Origin: Streptomyces neyagawaensis
GTDB lineage: Bacteria; Actinomycetota; Actinomycetes; Streptomycetales; Streptomycetaceae
Length of the DNA: 33,909 nt
NCBI RefSeq assembly: GCF_023516595.1
Contig: NZ_JAMGBG010000021.1
Span: 1-33,909 of the forward strand
Direction: 5' to 3'
Shown: piece after piece, positions 1-7,751 of the stretch
How the letters are laid out: each line of letters begins with the position of its first letter
How positions within the stretch are numbered: position 1 is the first letter of the stretch
The notes under the pieces: model-generated
What the model was told of the DNA's origin: nothing
The model's input: only the letters and a program-made list of their open reading frames with translations
Database searches by the model: none
Position numbers and translations under genes: made by a program

Positions 1-1
1 C

Positions 2-259
2 GGGGCGGCGGTCCGGTTCAGCGCGGTCCGGCTGCCGGGCCCGGCGGTCGCCGCCGCGCTGCCGGCGCTCCCGGTCGCGGCGGCCGTGTTCCTCCCCTAC
101 GAGCACGCGCTGTTCGTGCCCCCCGGCGACCCGCGCTGGGCGGACGCCCACACGCTGTGGGCCGGGATCCTGGCGGCGACGCTCGCCGTGTGGGCGGCGT
201 GCGGCCCGGAACCGCGCCGCCGGACCGGACACGTGCCAGGGCGGGGCGGCGGCCGCTGA
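2..259 (+). CDS. C-terminal part of a membrane protein (5' end outside window)
   Basis: The reading frame is open from base 2 to a TGA at 257-259 and gives 85 residues with the G/C third-position bias of a real Streptomyces gene. Two hydrophobic stretches are visible, roughly residues 14-38 (Ala/Leu/Val-rich, ending near FLPYEHALFV) and 54-68 (LWAGILAATLAVWAAC). An Arg-rich hydrophilic tail follows, so this looks like the last two membrane segments and cytoplasmic tail of an integral membrane protein. No family motif is recognisable in this fragment, and function cannot be assigned without the part before the window. Confidence 0.6.
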   Translation, partial: GAAVRFSAVRLPGPAVAAALPALPVAAAVFLPYEHALFVPPGDPRWADAHTLWAGILAATLAVWAACGPEPRRRTGHVPGRGGGR

Positions 260-770
260 TCCGGTGCGGGAACCTGTGGGGCCGACCGGTGGGGTGGCCG
301 GTGAGCTTCAGGTGCGGGGGCCGGTGGGCTTCACCTGCGGCGGCTGGTGGACCTCAGGTGGGGCGGGAGCAGTCGCAGGCGCTCGACGCGGCGTCGTCCA
401 GCAGGCCGCTCCTCGCGGTCGGATGGGCCGGCTGGGCGCGGCTGTTGCTGCCCAGCAGGTCACCGAACCTTCTTCAGACGGCTGGGTCGTCGACCGTCCG
501 CGCAGGAACAGGCGGAGGCCGCGACGTGGAGGGAGCCGCGGATCGGCGTTCATCAGCGAAGAAGACCATGACCACGGCCGTCGAGAAGCTGTACTGACCG
601 ACCGGTCACCAGAGGGCCGAGGCCGGGCTTCGTCCCCGCACCGGCCCTCAAGAGCCGCCGGGATGAAATTGACACCTTACGGCCCGCGATCACCACCGAG
701 GAGCGGGGGAGGCCGCGGCCGTAGTGCCGCAGAGGCTTGCCGCCGACGGTAAGCGGGTCACATGTGTGAA
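260..770. other. Intergenic stretch with no convincing gene
   Basis: About 510 bases between the membrane-protein stop and the hairpin at 771. Open frames exist on both strands, but they overlap each other, are Arg/Gly/Pro-rich, lack a ribosome binding site and show no family motif. The first 100 bases contain short imperfect direct and inverted repeats around CAGGTG/CACCTG. Degenerate gene remnants are possible, but I recognise none. Confidence 0.5.
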
Positions 771-806
771 GACCCCGTCCACAGCCTTTCCGCTGTGGAC
801 GGGGTC
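771..806 (-). terminator. Intrinsic terminator hairpin of the secreted-protein gene
   Basis: Perfect inverted repeat: GACCCCGTCCACAG at 771-784 pairs with CTGTGGACGGGGTC at 793-806 across an 8-base loop. It lies 38 bases beyond the stop codon of the leftward gene at 844-1323, the expected place for its terminator. A long U-tract is absent, which is common for Streptomyces terminators. Confidence 0.75.
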
Positions 807-843
807 TCGGGGCATCTCATGGCCCGACCGCGGCCGCAGCCGC

Positions 844-1323
844 TCAGGTCCAGTCGGTGCAGGAGTTGAGCTTTCGATTGCCCTCGAAGCGCGCCACCTC
901 GACCCCGGTCTCAGCAATGCCGCCCTCGGCCTGGGCGGTGGTGCTGAGTGTGAGGGTGTCCCCCTTGCCCGAGGTGAGTGAGTGCCACGACCACGTGAAG
1001 ACTTGCTGGCTCCCGACAGGCTTGTGGAGGAAGCGGACCCGTACGTGGTGATCGTCGGCGACCGTGTCCGTAACCGACAGAGCGACCTTGAACTCCGCGT
1101 AGGGCCAGTGGTCCCCAGAGGGCCGCTTCGTGCCCATGGTGCCTCGTGCCCCGGTCGTCGAGCAGCTGGCGGTGCCCCCCGCGACTGGGGGCTGGGAGGC
1201 GGAGGTCGCGGACTTCGTGCCGGGGCCGGAGCTCTGCGGAGTGGCCGACGCTTGACCAGTGAGCGTGATCGTGGCCATGGCCGCCGCAGCGCAGATGGCG
1301 GTTGTGCGCGTGCGAGTACTCAT
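844..1323 (-). CDS. Small secreted protein of unknown function
   Basis: This encodes 159 residues. The ATG at 1323 is preceded by GAGGGGG at good spacing, which fixes the start. The N-terminus is a typical Sec signal peptide: basic MSTRTRTT, a hydrophobic Ala/Thr/Ile stretch and a likely cut after ASA near residue 27. A Ser/Thr/Pro-rich linker and a compact C-terminal region follow. The mature chain has only two cysteines (in ASCSTTG and the penultimate NSCTDWT), so a single disulfide joining the two ends is likely. No enzymatic motif is visible. It is transcribed alone, with a hairpin terminator just downstream and the divergent ABC exporter upstream. Extracellular location is a firm inference; function is unknown. 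Confidence 0.75.
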   Translation of the reverse strand: MSTRTRTTAICAAAAMATITLTGQASATPQSSGPGTKSATSASQPPVAGGTASCSTTGARGTMGTKRPSGDHWPYAEFKVALSVTDTVADDHHVRVRFLHKPVGSQQVFTWSWHSLTSGKGDTLTLSTTAQAEGGIAETGVEVARFEGNRKLNSCTDWT

Positions 1324-1770
1324 CTTGTTCCCCCTCTTGGTTCCGGTGGCCCCATGTCTCCCTCGGACGCAGGGCCTCCCTTGATCGACACCGATGGTCA
1401 CCCAGGCGTTCGGGGATCTACAAGCAGTTAGTCGAACGAGTGATCGATATCGGTCATTCGGCCTGCTGTGGGTGGACGACCCAAAAACCCCGTAGGTGGC
1501 AATATGCTCTCCCTCCGCCTGGAGGTCATCGTGACGATTTCGGTCAAATCGCTCCTGCGGGGGTAGGCTCAATCGCCGCTGTGCGAGCTCGTGCCTCGTG
1601 CCTCCAGGGCGCCCCCGCCCCGGCCGCCCCCGCCCCGGCGCCGGGCGCCGATTGTTGCGCCGGGATGAAATCCGCAGTTCCCCGCGTTGGTGTGTTCCGG
1701 ATACCTCCGGGGCGACCCCGGACGACGACGAGGAGGGCACCGCGTGGCCGCGCGACAGGGGGAGGACCGG
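1324..1770. other. Divergent promoter region between secreted protein and ABC exporter genes
   Basis: No gene is seen in these 447 bases, which have lower G+C than the flanks in 1420-1560. They should carry the promoters of the two divergent genes. A weak candidate for the exporter is TCGGTC (1540-1545), an 18-base spacer and TAGGCT (1564-1569). The remainder of the leader is C-rich and contains GAGGAGGG (1730-1737) followed by GTG at 1744, an alternative start for the exporter. Confidence 0.4.
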
Positions 1771-4700
1771 ATGGGAGAGCCGGCGACGGGACCGGAGCGG
1801 GCCGAGAGGGCGCCCGGATGGGCGCGTCGACTCGCCGCGTACGCGTGGCGGTACCCCAAGGACGTCGTCCTCGCCCTCGGCTCGTCCCTCGCCGGCATGG
1901 CCGTGATGGCCGTCGTCCCCCTGATCACCAAGGTGATCATCGACGATGTCATCGGGGACAGGACCCGCGCCATGATGCCCTGGGCCGGTGCCCTCATCGG
2001 AGCCGCCGTCCTCGTCTACGTCTTCACCTACATCCGCCGCTACTACGGCGGACGCCTCGCCCTCGACGTGCAGCACGACCTCCGCACGGAGATGTTCGGC
2101 ACGATCACCCGGCTCGACGGGCGCCGTCAGGACGAGCTGTCCACGGGGCAGGTCGTCGGCCGTGCCACCAGCGACCTCCAGCTCATCCAGGGCCTGCTCT
2201 TCATGCTGCCGATGACCATCGGCAACCTCCTGCTGTTCCTGATCTCCCTCGTCGTCATGGCGTGGCTGTCCATCCCGCTCACCCTGGTCGCGCTGGCCGT
2301 CGCGCCCGCCCTGTGGTGGATCGCCCTGCGCAGCCGCGCCCGGCTGCACCCCGCCACCTGGTACGCGCAGGCCCAGGCCGCCGCCGTCGCGGGCGTCGTC
2401 GACGGCGCCGTCAGCGGCGTACGCGTGGTGAAGGGGTTCGGACAGGAGGAACAGGAGACCGGGAAGCTGCGCGACGTGGGCCGCCGGCTGTTCGCCGGGC
2501 GGCTGCGCACCATCCGGTTCAACTCCAGGTACACCCCCGCCCTCCAGGCCGTCCCCGCGCTCGGCCAGGTCGCCATGCTGGCGCTCGGCGGCTGGCTCGC
2601 CGTGCGCGGGCACATCACGCTCGGCACCTTCGTCGCCTTCTCGACGTACCTCGCCCAGCTGGTCGGCCCCGTCCGGATGCTCGCCATGGTCCTCACCGTC
2701 GGCCAGCAGGCCCGCGCCGGCACCGAGCGGGTGCTGGAGCTGATCGACACCGAGCCGACACTGAGCGACGGCACGAAGACGCTGCCCGCCGACGCGCCCG
2801 CGACCGTCGAGTTCGACGACGTGTCGTTCGGCTACGAGGACGGCCGCCCCGTGCTGGACGGGCTGAGCTTCGAGATCCGGCCCGGCGAGACCCTCGCCGT
2901 CGTCGGCTCCTCCGGCTCCGGCAAGTCCACCGTCTCGCTGCTGCTGCCCCGCTTCTACGACGTGAGCCGCGGCGCCGTCCTCATCGGCGGCCACGACGTC
3001 CGCGAGCTGACCCTCGACTCGCTGCGCGCCGCGATCGGCCTGGTCCCCGAGGACTCCTTCCTCTTCTCCGACACCGTCCGCAACAACATCGCCTACGGCC
3101 GCCCCGACGCCACCGACGAGCAGATCGTGGCCGCCGCGCGCGCCGCTCAGGCGGACCGTTTCATCGCCGAGCTGCCCGAGGGCTACGCCACCAAGGTCGG
3201 CGAACACGGCCTGACCCTGTCCGGCGGCCAGCGCCAGCGCATCGCCCTGGCCCGCGCCATCCTCACCGACCCCCGGCTGCTGGTCCTCGACGACGCGACC
3301 TCCGCCGTGGACGCCCGCGTCGAGCACGAGATCCACGAGGCCCTGACCCATGTCATGGAGGGCCGCACCACCCTCCTCATCGCCCACCGCCGTTCCACCC
3401 TCGGCCTCGCCGACCGCATCGCCGTCCTCGACCGGGGCCGCCTCGCCGACATCGGCACCCACGAGGAGCTGGAGCGCCGCTCCGCCCTGTACCGGCGGCT
3501 GCTCACCGACCCCGACGAGCTGGGCGGCGTCTCACCCGGCCACCTCCCGCAGGCGCCCGCCGCCGAGGACGCCGTGCGCGACTCGATGGGGGCCGCGATA
3601 AGGGACGAGCTGGACGCCGAGTTCGACGCCGAACGCGGCATCACGCCCCGGCTGTGGACCGGCGACCGGGAGCCCCGGGACGCCGCCTTCGCCGGCACCC
3701 CCGCCACCCCCGAGCTCCTCGCCCAGGTCGAGGCGCTGCCCCCGGCGCGGGACACCCCGGACATCGACGAGGCCCGCGCGGTCGCCCCCGAGCGCTCCTA
3801 CGGCCTGAGGCTGCTGCTGCGCGGCTTCGGGCTGCCGCTGCTGCTGAGCCTGGCCCTGGTCGCCGTCGACGCCGGTATGGGTCTGCTGCTGCCGGTCCTG
3901 ATCCGGCACGGCATCGACGAGGGCGTCTCCCAGGCCGTCCTCGGCGGGGTCTGGGCCGCGTCCCTGCTGGCCCTGCTCTCGGTCCTCGTCCAGTGGGCGG
4001 CCCAGGTCGGCGAGATCAGGATGACCGGCCGTACCGGCGAGCGCGTCCTGTACTCGCTCCGGCTGAAGATCTTCGCCCAGCTCCAGCGGCTCGGACTCGA
4101 CTACTACGAGCGGGAGCTGACCGGCCGGATCATGACCCGGATGACGACCGACGTGGACGCCCTGTCGACGTTCCTCCAGACCGGCCTGGTCACCGCGTTC
4201 GTCTCCGTCGTCACCTTCTTCGGCATCATGGTCGCCCTGATCGTGATCGACGTACAGCTCGCCCTGGTCGTGTTCGCGACGCTCCCGCCGCTGATCTTCT
4301 GTACGTTCTTCTTCCGCCGGGCGAGCGTGAAGGCGTACGAACTCGCCCGTGAGCGGGTCTCCGTCGTCAACGCCGACCTCCAGGAGTCGGTGGCCGGACT
4401 GCGGATCGTGCAGGCGTTCCGGCGTGAGCGCGCGAGCGGCGAGCGGTTCGCGGCCGGCAGCGCCGGTTACCGCGAGGCCCGGGTGCGCGGCCAGTGGCTG
4501 ATCTCCGTGTACTTCCCGTTCGTGCAGCTGTTGTCGTCGGTCGCGGCAGCGGCGGTGCTCGTCGTGGGCGGCCAGCGGGTCGACGCGGGCACCCTGACCA
4601 CCGGCGCCCTGGTGGCGTACCTGCTGTACATCGATCTGTTCTTCGCCCCGGTCCAGCAGCTCTCCCAGGTCTTCGACGGCTACCAGCAGGCCACCGTCTC

Positions 4701-5532
4701 CCTGGGCCGTATCCAGGAACTGCTCCAGGAGCCGACGTCCACGAAGTCCGCCGACGAACCCCTGGAGGTGCTGTCGCTGTGCGGCGACATCGCCTTCGAG
4801 GGCGTGGACTTCCAGTACGGGGGCTCCGACGGCGAGGAGGCGGCCCTCAGCGGCATCTCCCTGCGGATCCCGGCCGGGCAGACCGTCGCCTTCGTCGGCG
4901 AGACCGGCGCCGGTAAGTCCACCCTCGTCAAGCTGGTCGCCCGCTTCTACGACCCCACCGGCGGCCGGGTCACCGTCGACGGCACCGATCTGCGCGCCCT
5001 CGACATCGCCTCGTACCGGCACCGGCTGGGCGTCGTCCCGCAGGAGGCGTACCTCTTCCAGGGCACCGTCAGGGACGCCATCGCCTACGGCCGCCCCGAC
5101 GCCACCGACGCCGAGGTGGAGGCCGCCGCGCGGGCCGTCGGCGCCCACGACATGATCGCCACCCTCGACGGCGGCTACCTCCACGAGGTCGCCGAACGCG
5201 GCCGCAACCTCTCCGCGGGCCAGCGCCAGCTGATCGCCCTGGCACGGGCCGAGCTGGTGAACCCGGACATCCTGCTGCTCGACGAGGCGACGGCGGCCCT
5301 CGACCTGGCCACCGAGGCCCAGGTCAACCAGGCCACCGACCGTCTCGCCGGCCGCCGCACCACGCTCGTCGTGGCGCACCGCCTCACCACCGCCGCCCGC
5401 GCCGACCGTGTCGTCGTCATGGACCACGGCCGGGTCGCCGAGGACGGCACCCACGACGAACTCCTCGCCCTCGACGGACAGTACGCGCGCCTCTGGCGGA
5501 CCTTCGTGGGCGAGCCGGCGATGAAGGCGTAG
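1771..5532 (+). CDS. Fused ABC exporter, TMD-NBD-TMD-NBD in one polypeptide
   Basis: A 1253-residue full ABC transporter of the type IV exporter fold (family of MsbA/BmrCD and mycobacterial Rv0194), expected to pump lipophilic or drug-like substrates out across the membrane. Order: TMD1 about 30-330; NBD1 with Walker A GSSGSGKST (379-387), signature LSGGQ (483-487) and Walker B ending LVLDD (503-508); an acidic linker about 590-670; TMD2 about 680-970; NBD2 with Walker A GETGAGKST (1043-1051), signature LSAGQ (1147-1151) and Walker B ILLLDE (1167-1172). Asp508 replaces the catalytic Glu in NBD1, and NBD2's signature deviates from LSGGQ. Both changes fall on the same composite ATP site, so that site should be degenerate and the other one active. 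ATG 1771 follows AGGGGGAGG. GTG 1744 is an equally good alternative adding nine residues. It appears monocistronic; the substrate is unknown. Confidence 0.93.
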   Translation: MGEPATGPERAERAPGWARRLAAYAWRYPKDVVLALGSSLAGMAVMAVVPLITKVIIDDVIGDRTRAMMPWAGALIGAAVLVYVFTYIRRYYGGRLALDVQHDLRTEMFGTITRLDGRRQDELSTGQVVGRATSDLQLIQGLLFMLPMTIGNLLLFLISLVVMAWLSIPLTLVALAVAPALWWIALRSRARLHPATWYAQAQAAAVAGVVDGAVSGVRVVKGFGQEEQETGKLRDVGRRLFAGRLRTIRFNSRYTPALQAVPALGQVAMLALGGWLAVRGHITLGTFVAFSTYLAQLVGPVRMLAMVLTVGQQARAGTERVLELIDTEPTLSDGTKTLPADAPATVEFDDVSFGYEDGRPVLDGLSFEIRPGETLAVVGSSGSGKSTVSLLLPRFYDVSRGAVLIGGHDVRELTLDSLRAAIGLVPEDSFLFSDTVRNNIAYGRPDATDEQIVAAARAAQADRFIAELPEGYATKVGEHGLTLSGGQRQRIALARAILTDPRLLVLDDATSAVDARVEHEIHEALTHVMEGRTTLLIAHRRSTLGLADRIAVLDRGRLADIGTHEELERRSALYRRLLTDPDELGGVSPGHLPQAPAAEDAVRDSMGAAIRDELDAEFDAERGITPRLWTGDREPRDAAFAGTPATPELLAQVEALPPARDTPDIDEARAVAPERSYGLRLLLRGFGLPLLLSLALVAVDAGMGLLLPVLIRHGIDEGVSQAVLGGVWAASLLALLSVLVQWAAQVGEIRMTGRTGERVLYSLRLKIFAQLQRLGLDYYERELTGRIMTRMTTDVDALSTFLQTGLVTAFVSVVTFFGIMVALIVIDVQLALVVFATLPPLIFCTFFFRRASVKAYELARERVSVVNADLQESVAGLRIVQAFRRERASGERFAAGSAGYREARVRGQWLISVYFPFVQLLSSVAAAAVLVVGGQRVDAGTLTTGALVAYLLYIDLFFAPVQQLSQVFDGYQQATVSLGRIQELLQEPTSTKSADEPLEVLSLCGDIAFEGVDFQYGGSDGEEAALSGISLRIPAGQTVAFVGETGAGKSTLVKLVARFYDPTGGRVTVDGTDLRALDIASYRHRLGVVPQEAYLFQGTVRDAIAYGRPDATDAEVEAAARAVGAHDMIATLDGGYLHEVAERGRNLSAGQRQLIALARAELVNPDILLLDEATAALDLATEAQVNQATDRLAGRRTTLVVAHRLTTAARADRVVVMDHGRVAEDGTHDELLALDGQYARLWRTFVGEPAMKA

Positions 5533-5547
5533 GCGTTCGCCGCCGGT

Positions 5548-5571
5548 ATTTCCCTCCCGATTTCCCTCCCG
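5548..5571. repeat. Perfect 12-bp tandem duplication
   Basis: ATTTCCCTCCCG occurs twice head to tail, 16 bases after the exporter stop codon and about 70 bases before the next start. It is pyrimidine-rich on this strand. It may be simple slippage; no function is claimed. Confidence 0.8.
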
Positions 5572-5640
5572 TCGCGCAACCGTTCGGTACCTGTCGCGCG
5601 TCCGAATATCAGTACGCTTCTGCGGTGGGAGGGACAGTCG

Positions 5641-6051
5641 GTGAGCAGGGGTGCGAAGGGCGCGATCCGTCGGCCGCTGGCGCTCGCGCTGGCCGTCCTG
5701 ACCATGGCCGGGCTGCTGGCCCTGGCCGGCCCCGCGGGCAGTGCGACGGCGGCCTCGTCCTGCGTAGGCCGCAAGGTGCGGACCCTGACCTTCGACGCCG
5801 GGACCGTGCACGTCTACCGCAAGGGCAGCCGGTATGTGTGCGCCGTGCTCGTGCCCGGCAAGCAGGTCATGGGCAAGGGCGGAGGGAAGGCCCGCAAGGG
5901 CACCATCCGCATCCGGGCGTGGGCCGGGCAGTGGGTGCGGAACAAGCAGTACCCGGCGGGCCCGGTCACCGTGCACGCGGGCCGGCGCCCCGTGTGCGTG
6001 CAGGCGCGGGTCGGCTCCGTGCGCTACACCTCCGGCTGGATCCTGCGCTGA
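5641..6051 (+). CDS. Small secreted basic protein of unknown function
   Basis: This encodes 136 residues from a GTG preceded by GGTGGGAGGG at about 7 bases. The N-terminus (MSRGAKGAIRR, then a hydrophobic Leu/Ala core and a cut site near ATAAS, residue 40) is a Sec signal peptide. The mature part is about 95 residues, strongly basic (many Arg and Lys) and has three cysteines (SSCVGRK, YVCAVL, PVCVQA). Alternating hydrophobic and polar residues suggest a small beta-rich domain. I do not recognise the family. It lies 108 bases after the ABC exporter in the same direction but probably has its own promoter, since an AT-richer stretch (GAATATCAGTACG) precedes the ribosome site. Confidence 0.75.
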   Translation: MSRGAKGAIRRPLALALAVLTMAGLLALAGPAGSATAASSCVGRKVRTLTFDAGTVHVYRKGSRYVCAVLVPGKQVMGKGGGKARKGTIRIRAWAGQWVRNKQYPAGPVTVHAGRRPVCVQARVGSVRYTSGWILR

Positions 6052-6237
6052 CCACCCGCCCCCGCCACGGTCCCCGCCACCGGGACGGGGGCCGGGACCG
6101 GGGCCGGGCGCACAGGGTTTTCCCTATCTCCGCCATCTGCGCCTGAAAGCAGTCCAGTTGGCCCCTTTCTTCCCTGGTGCCCCGGCGGCCGCTCCGATAG
6201 CTTCCGGCGCACAGCCGTTCCATAGGGGAGAGAACGC

Positions 6238-7668
6238 ATGCGCAAAGCGCTCAGGTGGGTGCTGTCGCTCGTGGTGCTCATAGGCACTCTGAGCACGGCG
6301 GGCGCGGCCACCGCCGCACAGCCGGACACCACCGACATCAAGGACCGACTGCTCGCGATACCGGGTGTGAGCCTCATCGAGGAGAAGCCGTACCCGGGCT
6401 ACCGCTTCTTCGTCCTCAACTTCACGCAGCCGGTCGACCACCGCCACCCGGGCAAGGGCACCTTCCAGCAGCGGATCACCGTCCTGCACAAGGACACCAG
6501 CCGCCCGACGGTCTTCTACACGGGCGGCTACAACGTCTCCACGACCCCGAGCCGCCGCGAGCCCACGCAGATCGTGGACGGCAACCAGGTCTCCATGGAG
6601 TACCGCTTCTTCACGCCGTCCCGTCCGGCCCCCGCCGACTGGACCAAGCTGGACATCTGGCAGGCCGCCAGCGACCAGCACCGCATCTTCAAGGCGTTCA
6701 AGAAGATCTACGACAAGAAGTGGGTCTCCACGGGCGGCTCCAAGGGCGGCATGACCGCCACGTACTACGAGCGCTTCTACCCGAAGGACATGGACGGCGT
6801 CGTCGCCTACGTGGCCCCCAACGACGTGGTGAACAAGGAGGACTCGGCGTACGACCGGTTCTTCGCGAAGGTCGGCACCAAGGAGTGCCGCGACCGGCTG
6901 AACGCGGTGCAGCGCGAGGCGCTGGTGCGCCGCGAGCCGCTGGAGAAGAAGTACGCGGAGTTCGCCGCCGCCGAGAACCTCACCTTCAACACCATCGGCA
7001 GCCTCGACAAGGCGTACGAGGCCGTCGTCCTCGACTACGTGTGGGGCTTCTGGCAGTACAGCCTGCTCGCCGACTGCGACAGCGACACCATCCCGAAGAA
7101 CGCCAAGGCCGCCACGGACGACGAGATCTGGAACACGATCGACGCGATCTCCGGCTTCTCCGCCTACGCCGACCAGGGCCTGGAGACGTACACGCCGTAC
7201 TACTACCAGGCGGGCACGCAGCTCGGCGCGCCGACCATCAGGTTCCCGCACATCGAGAAGAAGTACATCCGCTACGGCTACCAGCCGCCGCGGAACTTCG
7301 TCCCGCGGGACATCAAGATGAAGTTCCAGCCGCACGCCATGCGTGACGTCGACACCTGGGTCCGCAACAACGCCCGCCACATGCTCTTCGTGTACGGCGA
7401 GAACGACCCGTGGGGCGCCGAGCCGTTCCACCTCGGCAAGAAGGCCCGCGACTCGTACGTCTTCACGGCCCCCGGCGCCAACCACGGCGCCCGGGTCGCC
7501 GGCCTCGTCGAGTCGGAGAAGGACCTCGCCACGGCCCGCATCCTGAAGTGGGCGGGCGTCGCCCCGGCCGCGGTCCAGCAGGACGCGAGCAAGGCCAAGC
7601 CGCTCGCGAAGTTCGACGGCAAGCTCGACAAGCGCGACGTCGAGCGCGAGATGACGCTGCGTCCGTAA
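6238..7668 (+). CDS. Secreted serine peptidase, S28/S37 type (tripeptidyl aminopeptidase-like)
   Basis: A 476-residue extracellular serine peptidase of the alpha/beta-hydrolase fold, similar to the Streptomyces prolyl-tripeptidyl aminopeptidases (MEROPS S37; often annotated as S28). The signal peptide spans about residues 1-28 (MRKALRW, hydrophobic core, cut after ATAA). The nucleophile elbow is GGSKGG with Ser168. The expected acid is Asp390 in GENDPWG, and the base is His416 in GANHGAR, so the whole Ser-Asp-His triad is present in the correct order. The length is normal for the family. ATG 6238 is preceded by GGGGAGAG. The enzyme should release short peptides from the N-termini of proteins outside the cell and so help the mycelium feed on protein. 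It is monocistronic, with a strong hairpin downstream. Confidence 0.9.
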   Translation: MRKALRWVLSLVVLIGTLSTAGAATAAQPDTTDIKDRLLAIPGVSLIEEKPYPGYRFFVLNFTQPVDHRHPGKGTFQQRITVLHKDTSRPTVFYTGGYNVSTTPSRREPTQIVDGNQVSMEYRFFTPSRPAPADWTKLDIWQAASDQHRIFKAFKKIYDKKWVSTGGSKGGMTATYYERFYPKDMDGVVAYVAPNDVVNKEDSAYDRFFAKVGTKECRDRLNAVQREALVRREPLEKKYAEFAAAENLTFNTIGSLDKAYEAVVLDYVWGFWQYSLLADCDSDTIPKNAKAATDDEIWNTIDAISGFSAYADQGLETYTPYYYQAGTQLGAPTIRFPHIEKKYIRYGYQPPRNFVPRDIKMKFQPHAMRDVDTWVRNNARHMLFVYGENDPWGAEPFHLGKKARDSYVFTAPGANHGARVAGLVESEKDLATARILKWAGVAPAAVQQDASKAKPLAKFDGKLDKRDVEREMTLRP

Positions 7669-7682
7669 CACCACGCGCGCCA

Positions 7683-7718
7683 GAGCCCCGGTGCCGCCCG
7701 ACGGCGGCACCGGGGCTC
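7683..7718. terminator. Bidirectional terminator between convergent genes
   Basis: Perfect 16-bp stem: GAGCCCCGGTGCCGCC (7683-7698) pairs with GGCGGCACCGGGGCTC (7703-7718) across a CGAC loop. It lies 14 bases after the peptidase stop and 34 bases beyond the stop of the leftward kinase gene, so it can serve both transcripts. Confidence 0.85.
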
Positions 7719-7751
7719 ACCCGTGTTCGGCGTCCGGCTGCCCCGGAGGGC

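Noticed and set aside
260..770. Possible transposase remnant or small genes in the first kilobase
   Set aside because: No DDE, HTH or terminal inverted repeat is seen; frames are overlapping and motif-free.
844..3462. 872-codon open frame on the minus strand
   Set aside because: Only its last 160 codons form the secreted-protein gene. The rest is antisense to the ABC exporter, low-complexity and rich in Gly/Asp/Arg, as expected of the shadow of a high-G+C gene.
3532..5976. 814-codon minus-strand frame opposite the ABC exporter
   Set aside because: A mirror of exporter codons with no family motif; the exporter reading has all ABC motifs.
6052..6237. Terminator hairpin after the small secreted protein gene
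   Set aside because: GC-rich short repeats (GGTCCC/GGGACC) occur, but the arms overlap in several registers and no clear single stem results.
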